NCBI GenBank assembly: GCA_023954355.1
Contig: JAMLID010000030.1
Coordinates: 1-37,291 of the forward strand
DNA from: Oligoflexia bacterium
GTDB taxonomy: Bacteria > Bdellovibrionota > UBA1018 > CAIPTA01
DNA length: 37,291 bases
Reading direction: 5' to 3'
Shown here: positions 34,981 to 37,291 of the stretch, in pieces
How positions within the stretch are numbered: position 1 is the stretch's first letter
Layout: each line of letters begins with the position of its first letter
Notes under the pieces: generated by a model
Databases searched by the model: none
Seen by the model: the letters and a program-made list of their open reading frames with translations, nothing else
Told to the model about the DNA's origin: nothing
Program-made: the position numbers and the translations under genes

Positions 34981-36765
34981 TTTTCGCTTACGAATACGAA
35001 CATTTTTTGGAGTAACTTCTATAATTTCATCGTCTCGTATCCACTCTAAAGAACGCTCAAGGTTCATTGCTCTAGGTGTGGATAGTGTGGTTGCTTCATC
35101 AGTGCCTGAAGCACGCATATTGGTAAGTTTTTTAGTCTTATTGGCATTCACCCACAGATCGTTATCTCGAGAATGTTCACCGATGACCATTCCTTCATAG
35201 GTCTCAACACCAGCTCCAATAAATAGAGTTCCGCGTGGCTCAAGATGAAAGAGTCCGTAAGGAACAGTATCTCCTGTTCTGTCTGCTACCATTGCACCAT
35301 TTTGTCTTTCAGAAATGTCTCCCTTAAATGGTTCGTACCCATGGAAAATGGTATTTAAAATTCCTGTTCCTCGAGTTGCAGTAAGAAAGTGAGATCTAAT
35401 TCCAATCAAACCACGAGAAGGGATTTCAAACTCTAAGCGTACTCGGCCAGAGCCCTTATTAATCATATTCATCATTTTGCCTTTTCTGAGGCAGAGCATT
35501 TCATTAACTACTCCGAAATGCTCTTCGGGAATATCAATATAAGCCTTTTCTATGGGTTCAGATAATACGCCATCTATTGTTTTAAATACTGCTTTTGGTT
35601 TCCCTACAGCGACCTCAAAGCCTTCTCTTCGAATGGCTTCAACAATAACGGCCAACTGTAATTCACCTCTACCTGAAACTAAAAATTCATCAGGTGATTC
35701 TGTTTGCTCTACTCTAATAGCTGGATTTCGTAGTGCTTCTTTTTGAAGGCGGCTTAAAAGTTCACGAGAGAGTAAAACTTTTCCTTCTCTGCCCGCCATA
35801 GGCGAAGAGTTTACGATAAATCCCATATTTACAGCGGGAGGGTCTACTTCAATTCTTGGTAGAGGGTTTAGATTGTCTGTTGTTGTAACAGTATCACCAA
35901 TTTCTACGGCTTCCACTCCAGCGATAGCGGCAACGTCTCCGGCCATCATGAGCTCAGCTTTAATTTGCTTGGCTCCTTGGTAAGTCATTAACTCTTGAAT
36001 TCGGGCAGTGCTGCGTTTGCCGTTTCTGCCAAGTACAGCTACTTGTTGTCCTACTTTTAAAGAACCCTGTTGAATTCGGCCAACAACGATTCGGCCTAAA
36101 AAGTCACTATGAGAAAGGTTACTCACAACCATGGCAAAAGGTTTATCAGACTCAACTTTTGGAGGAGGAACAATTCGTAAAATCGCATCGAAGAGTGGTT
36201 CAAGATTACCTTTCCACGATAGCGCTTCTTCGTGATTTTCTGGGCGCTTAGTTGTGGCTAGGCCATTTCTGGCGATGGCATAAATGGTTTCATATTCCAT
36301 TTGTGATTCTTCAGCGTCTAAATCGATAAAAAGATCAAAAATTTCATTTTCTACTTCACCGATTCTCGAATCGGGACGGTCTATTTTATTAATTACCACA
36401 ATGACCTTGAGGCCTTTTTCTAAAGCTTTATTAAGAACAAAGCGAGTTTGGGGGAGGGGGCCTTCAGAGGCGTCTACCAAAAGTAGGCAGCCATCTACCA
36501 TGGTAAGTATTCGTTCTACTTCTCCACCAAAATCGGCGTGTCCTGGCGTGTCAACAATATTTACTTTTGTGCCTTTCCAATTATAGGAGGCATTTTTCGC
36601 TTCAATCGTAATTCCACGCTCTTTTTCTTGGTCCATACTGTCCATTAAGCGCTCTGCAACCTGCTCATTTTCTCTGAAGGTGCCTGATTGGCGCAGTAAT
36701 GCGTCTACAAGTGTGGTTTTTCCGTGGTCTACGTGCGCAATAATTGCAATATTTCTAATTTCCAT
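34963..36765 (-). CDS. typA: Ribosome-associated GTPase TypA/BipA
   Basis: A 600-residue translational GTPase involved in ribosome assembly and stress or cold adaptation. G1 AHVDHGKTT at 10-18, RGITIE switch, [12 protein letters not shown] and NKIDRPD are intact, and the BipA-specific C-terminal domain ([19 protein letters not shown] ... [27 protein letters not shown]) is complete. Length is normal. It is a single-gene unit; its stop codon is built into the terminator shared with lon. No Shine-Dalgarno sequence is seen before the ATG. Second member, with LepA, of the EF-G-like GTPases in this window. Confidence 0.97.
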   Translation of the reverse strand: MEIRNIAIIAHVDHGKTTLVDALLRQSGTFRENEQVAERLMDSMDQEKERGITIEAKNASYNWKGTKVNIVDTPGHADFGGEVERILTMVDGCLLLVDASEGPLPQTRFVLNKALEKGLKVIVVINKIDRPDSRIGEVENEIFDLFIDLDAEESQMEYETIYAIARNGLATTKRPENHEEALSWKGNLEPLFDAILRIVPPPKVESDKPFAMVVSNLSHSDFLGRIVVGRIQQGSLKVGQQVAVLGRNGKRSTARIQELMTYQGAKQIKAELMMAGDVAAIAGVEAVEIGDTVTTTDNLNPLPRIEVDPPAVNMGFIVNSSPMAGREGKVLLSRELLSRLQKEALRNPAIRVEQTESPDEFLVSGRGELQLAVIVEAIRREGFEVAVGKPKAVFKTIDGVLSEPIEKAYIDIPEEHFGVVNEMLCLRKGKMMNMINKGSGRVRLEFEIPSRGLIGIRSHFLTATRGTGILNTIFHGYEPFKGDISERQNGAMVADRTGDTVPYGLFHLEPRGTLFIGAGVETYEGMVIGEHSRDNDLWVNANKTKKLTNMRASGTDEATTLSTPRAMNLERSLEWIRDDEIIEVTPKNVRIRKRKLKAPN

Positions 36766-36811
36766 AGGGAAGTGGTTATATCCTCTTTTTTCGTCCTTAG
36801 CTATCGGAAGG

Positions 36812-36841
36812 TTGACGAAAAGGCTAGTTGAGTTGTATCAA
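36812..36841 (+). promoter_or_regulatory. Probable sigma-70-type promoter of tRNA-Val
   Basis: TTGACG (36812-36817) and TATCAA (36836-36841) are separated by 18 bases; transcription would begin about ten bases before the tRNA at 36858. The -35 matches the consensus at five of six bases, the -10 at four. Confidence 0.5.
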
Positions 36842-36857
36842 TGAGCTTCGTTATTTG

Positions 36858-36933
36858 GGGCAGTTAGCTCAGTTGGCAGAGCGCCACCCTTACAAGGTGG
36901 ATGTCGCAGGTTCGACCCCTGCACTGCCCACCA
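36858..36933 (+). tRNA. tRNA-Val (anticodon TAC), CCA encoded
   Basis: A full cloverleaf: acceptor GGGCAGT (36858-36864) pairs with ACTGCCC (36923-36929); D arm GCTC...GAGC; anticodon stem CCACC/GGTGG with loop CTTACAA, anticodon TAC at 36891-36893; T arm GCAGG-TTCGACC-CCTGC; discriminator A and encoded CCA at 36931-36933. UAC reads GUA and GUG valine codons, and often all four. Right at its 3' end begins the left arm of repeat copy B. Confidence 0.97.
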
Positions 36934-37052
36934 AATTTTTAAATTTCCTCCCATTCATTGTTGCACTCCTTCTCAACGTTCCGCCGTATTTTATATACGG
37001 CTCACGTATTCGTCGTCGTGCGCCTCGACTGGGAGGAAATTTAAAAGTTTGG
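36931..37052 (+). repeat. Structured interspersed repeat, copy B, abutting tRNA-Val
   Basis: The outer arms 36931-36953 and 37030-37052 form 23 consecutive pairs, one of them G-U, and the left arm includes the tRNA CCA. Inside: GTTCCG (36978-36983), the perfect hairpin CCGTAT-TTTAT-ATACGG (36984-37000), CTCACG (37001-37006), and CTCGAC (37024-37029). Order and spacing match copy A (GTTCCG to CTCGAC is 52 bases here, 53 there), while stems differ in sequence. Confidence 0.8.
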
Positions 37053-37064
37053 AAAGTAGAAGAG

Positions 37065-37190
37065 GCAGGGGTCGAAGCGCAGTGAGCGCCCCACTAAATG
37101 TGGGGTGAACGAGCGTTAGGCGAGAGAAAGCGAACGAAGGTGAGCCTACGCAAAGAGCGTCAGGAGACGCGACTGTAGTAGGCGACCCCG
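37065..37190 (+). other. Multi-hairpin non-coding element, inverted relative of the repeat
   Basis: A G+C-richer block in AT-rich surroundings. GGGGTCG (37068-37074) pairs with CGACCCC (37183-37189) and encloses GCGC-AGTGA-GCGC (37077-37089), CCCCAC-TAAAT-GTGGGG (37089-37105), GCGTC-AGGA-GACGC (37157-37170), and GCCTAC (37144-37149), which can pair either with GTAGGC (37178-37183) or with CGTTAGGC (37114-37121). Read in reverse, the GTTCA-hairpin-CGCTCAC...TTCGAC order resembles the core of copies A-C. Could be a structured RNA or a DNA repeat; no family recognised. Confidence 0.55.
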
Positions 37191-37199
37191 TTTATTCTT

Positions 37200-37291
37200 A
37201 GTGTTCTCTTCCTTCCTATAATTCTTTATTGCTCTCCTCTTCAGCGTTCCGACGTATTTGTACATACGCCTCACGCCTTCATCGTCGTTCG
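37200..37291 (+). repeat. Structured interspersed repeat, copy C, cut by window end
   Basis: GTTCCG (37246-37251), hairpin CGTAT-TTGTAC-ATACG (37253-37268), CTCACG (37270-37275), then a tail TTCATCGTCGT that matches the copy B tail. The preceding 24 bases resemble the same stretch of copy B. The right arm lies beyond the window, so the left limit is estimated from copy B. Confidence 0.65.

Noticed and set aside
36828..37085. 85-residue open frame over the tRNA and repeat
   Set aside because: It reads through tRNA-Val and the hairpin repeat; no ribosome site; composition is that of structured RNA.
36931..37291. Insertion sequence or integrase-borne island at the tRNA
   Set aside because: No transposase or integrase frame and no tRNA 3' end duplication could be seen inside the window.

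Overview
AT-rich chromosomal window from a Gram-negative bacterium. It carries a complete Mla-type phospholipid transporter, lipoprotein and secretin genes, and a housekeeping set: lepA, pyrB, carA, mreB, hpt, valS, metK, lon, typA and tRNA-Val. The long MCE protein, short AMP nucleosidase, tiny basic protein upstream of metK, a PilZ gene beside mreB and Tad-pilus fragments together suggest a Bdellovibrio-like (Bdellovibrionota / former Deltaproteobacteria) organism. That assignment is inference, not a database result. No transposase, phage gene, CRISPR array or rRNA was seen.

Layout. 1-3143: end of a GT39-like membrane glycosyltransferase, a secreted metallo-beta-lactamase-fold protein, a family 2 glycosyltransferase and a small lipoprotein. 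3169-6659 (minus): mlaE-mlaF-mlaD-tadA operon. 6758-13154 (plus): tightly coupled lepA, signal peptidase-like, pyrB, inactive dihydroorotase-like, carA, unknown gene. 13155-13397: structured repeats. 13398-16000 (minus): AMP nucleosidase-mreB-PilZ. 16083-21634 (plus): SCP2-like, hpt, a periplasmic secretin-N-like protein, then AMP ligase-MBOAT-DUF6356-SGNH. 21636-25863 (minus): 40-residue basic protein, a terminator-like hairpin, metK, small membrane protein, valS. 25969-29517: Tad-like secretin and ATPase, converging on a TadC-like protein and a small exported protein. 29589-34925 (plus): two M16 peptidases and lon. 34963-36765 (minus): typA. 36858-36933: tRNA-Val. The remainder is a non-coding, strongly structured repeat region.

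The most unusual items are these. (1) An interspersed structured repeat of about 120 bp, at 13159-13278, 36931-37052 and a partial copy from about 37200, whose stems differ in sequence but keep pairing; a related inverted, multi-hairpin element lies at 37065-37190. (2) An acylation cassette resembling dltABXD but with no carrier-protein gene. (3) Two enzyme homologues that lack catalytic residues inside the lepA-pyr operon: a signal peptidase with Lys replaced by Arg, and a dihydroorotase without its metal ligands. (4) A hidden 40-codon gene and a terminator-like hairpin placed just before metK.
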